Shown here in pieces: positions 31,718 to 32,565 of a stretch of 32,565 bases of DNA. Every line of letters starts with the position of its first letter. Positions within the stretch are counted from its first letter, which is position 1. A program made the translations under genes and the position numbers. This DNA is from an uncultured Ruminococcus sp. (GTDB taxonomy: Bacteria; Bacillota; Clostridia; Oscillospirales; Acutalibacteraceae). Location of the stretch: the NCBI GenBank assembly GCA_905235295.1, contig CAJOLF010000011.1, positions 1 to 32,565 of the forward strand, written 5' to 3'. The notes under the pieces were generated by a model. That model saw nothing but the letters and a program-made list of their open reading frames with translations. It did no database searches and had not been told where the DNA came from.

Positions 31718-32471
31718 CGTTAAGCCAAACTCCCTCGCCTGGCTGCGGCGGATCAGGAATAAGCGTCTGAACAATCGTTTGAAGCAGCGTTTCTATTCCG
31801 GTTCCGTCAACAGCGCTGACGCGAAGAACGGAATTGTCTGTTTGTGGAGACGTTGCCAAATCGCATTTGTTCATAACGTCTATTACCGAAACGACGCTGC
31901 GAAACGATTCTGACTTTCTGGCGATGTTAATCGTTTGCATGGAATCCGAATCGTCAAACAGACGGACGACCAGGTCAGCTTCCGCAATAGCGCTTTTTGC
32001 CCGATTGACGCCTTCAAGTTCCAAGTCGTCGGTCGTTTCTCGAATTCCCGCCGCGTCAACGAATTCAAACAGCCAGCCGTCAATCGCCGTTTGAGCCTGA
32101 ACCAGATCGCGCGTCGTCCCTTGTTGGGCGTTGACTATCGAACGTTGAAAACCCAGAATCGCGTTGAGCAAAGACGACTTCCCAACGTTGGGACGTCCAA
32201 TAAACACGACTCGCCACGGAACGAGAAGATGGCGAGCAACGGCTTTTGTCTCATAGAAGCGCTTTTCCAGCTCTTGCGCCTGTTCCTCATTGCCGTCAGC
32301 GCGAAGCTGAGCGATTTGTTCTCGCGTTCGCCGTCCAGCCCCGTTATACTGATCCAGCAGAATAGACGCCGTTCGATACGTTGGCGCCTGTTCCAGCATA
32401 GCCAGAATCTTCCGGTTTTCCTCGCTGACGTTTTGATGAATACGCCATTGCTCTGCATCTGATTCTTGTGC
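31713..32471 (-). CDS. MnmE/TrmE-like GTPase, 5' end missing, lacks C-terminal Cys motif
   Basis: About 252 residues are visible. A helical lead-in (LEQAPTYRTASILLDQYNGAG) as in MnmE is followed by the G domain: GRPNVGKSS (G1), GTTRD (G2), DAAGI (G3), NKCD (G4) and SAVDG (G5). The protein ends about 20 residues after the G domain (PPQPGEGVWLND) and has neither the second helical half nor the C-terminal C-I-G-K box that carries the catalytic Cys of true MnmE. Short MnmE-like GTPases of this kind are, to my knowledge, found in Planctomycetes, which supports that origin. The N-terminus is lost at the join near 32,471, where the frame meets a TGA inside RNase sequence. It may not modify tRNA wobble uridine at all. 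Confidence 0.82.
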   Translation of the reverse strand, partial: AQESDAEQWRIHQNVSEENRKILAMLEQAPTYRTASILLDQYNGAGRRTREQIAQLRADGNEEQAQELEKRFYETKAVARHLLVPWRVVFIGRPNVGKSSLLNAILGFQRSIVNAQQGTTRDLVQAQTAIDGWLFEFVDAAGIRETTDDLELEGVNRAKSAIAEADLVVRLFDDSDSMQTINIARKSESFRSVVSVIDVMNKCDLATSPQTDNSVLRVSAVDGTGIETLLQTIVQTLIPDPPQPGEGVWLND

Positions 32472-32485
32472 TCATAGAGCTTCTG
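32455..32485. other. Second chimeric join (MnmE-like gene to RNase E/G)
   Basis: Reading leftwards on the minus strand, RNase E/G similarity holds to about Y-E-H and then stops, while the MnmE-like frame, one phase different, opens at 32,471. The exact base of the switch cannot be fixed by eye. Confidence 0.7.
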
Positions 32486-32565
32486 ACGGTCCTCGGCTAA
32501 CTTCATGTCAATGAAATCGACCACGATGATCCCCCCCATGTCGCGTAGCCGCAACTGGCGTGCCA
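32472..32565 (-). CDS. Ribonuclease E/G fragment, Bacteroidota-like
   Basis: About 30 residues reading ARQLRLRDMGGIIVVDFIDM and then LAEDRQKLYEH. This is the highly conserved segment of the RNase E/G catalytic domain holding the second of the two metal-binding Asp residues (in V-V-D-F-I-D-M). The following residues fit Bacteroidota RNase G best, from memory. Both ends are missing: one at the window edge, the other at the join with the MnmE-like gene. It says nothing about function in this contig. Confidence 0.8.

Overview
The window is probably a metagenomic contig built from up to three unrelated genomes. Positions 1 to about 27,000 look like a low-to-mid GC gut Clostridia genome (Oscillospiraceae/Ruminococcus-like). 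The reasons are T-box control of pheST, IreB, YlxM, PhoH-YbeY-DgkA-Era-YqzL-RecO gene order, MutS2, HPr with a Ser46 site, a dcw cluster opening with mraZ-rsmH, and strong TTGACA/TATAAT-type promoters. From about 27,000 to 32,470 the sequence is a different, Gram-negative organism, probably a planctomycete: the 3' part of hemE, a giant type V autotransporter and an MnmE-like GTPase. The last ~95 bases encode a Bacteroidota-like RNase E/G fragment.

Region 1-4,517 is the end of an integrative element. It holds a secreted thioester-domain adhesin (cut by the window edge), ParB and ParA, a structured noncoding stretch, two small accessory genes, an array of TGTTAGCA motifs and an intact tRNA-Arg(CCT). 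Just beyond lies the 5' half of a second tRNA-Arg, broken at the anticodon loop, which looks like the disrupted attachment site.

Region 4,700-26,996 is housekeeping chromosome. It comprises T-box-pheS-pheT, ireB plus an unknown gene, and on the minus strand the SRP operon ylxM-ffh-rpsP-khpA. Then, on the plus strand, come phoH-ybeY-dgkA, era-yqzL-recO-mutS2, rimM-trmD, ptsH, uvrC, rsmD-coaD plus a coiled-coil gene, and mraZ-rsmH-ftsL-ftsI. The genes serve translation and its quality control, protein targeting, DNA repair, CoA synthesis and the onset of division and wall synthesis. rimM-trmD, usually joined to rpsP-khpA, sit about 9 kb away on the other strand.

At 26,996-27,013 a class B penicillin-binding protein runs in frame into uroporphyrinogen decarboxylase across a short stretch that both families share (I-G-F-A-G). 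The resulting 395-codon reading frame is best explained as an assembly chimera and not as a new fusion enzyme. A second switch, near 32,471, joins the MnmE-like gene to the RNase fragment. The most biologically interesting items are the autotransporter with an eleven-cysteine linker, the tRNA-Arg attachment site with its motif array, and the MnmE-like protein without the usual C-terminal cysteine motif.
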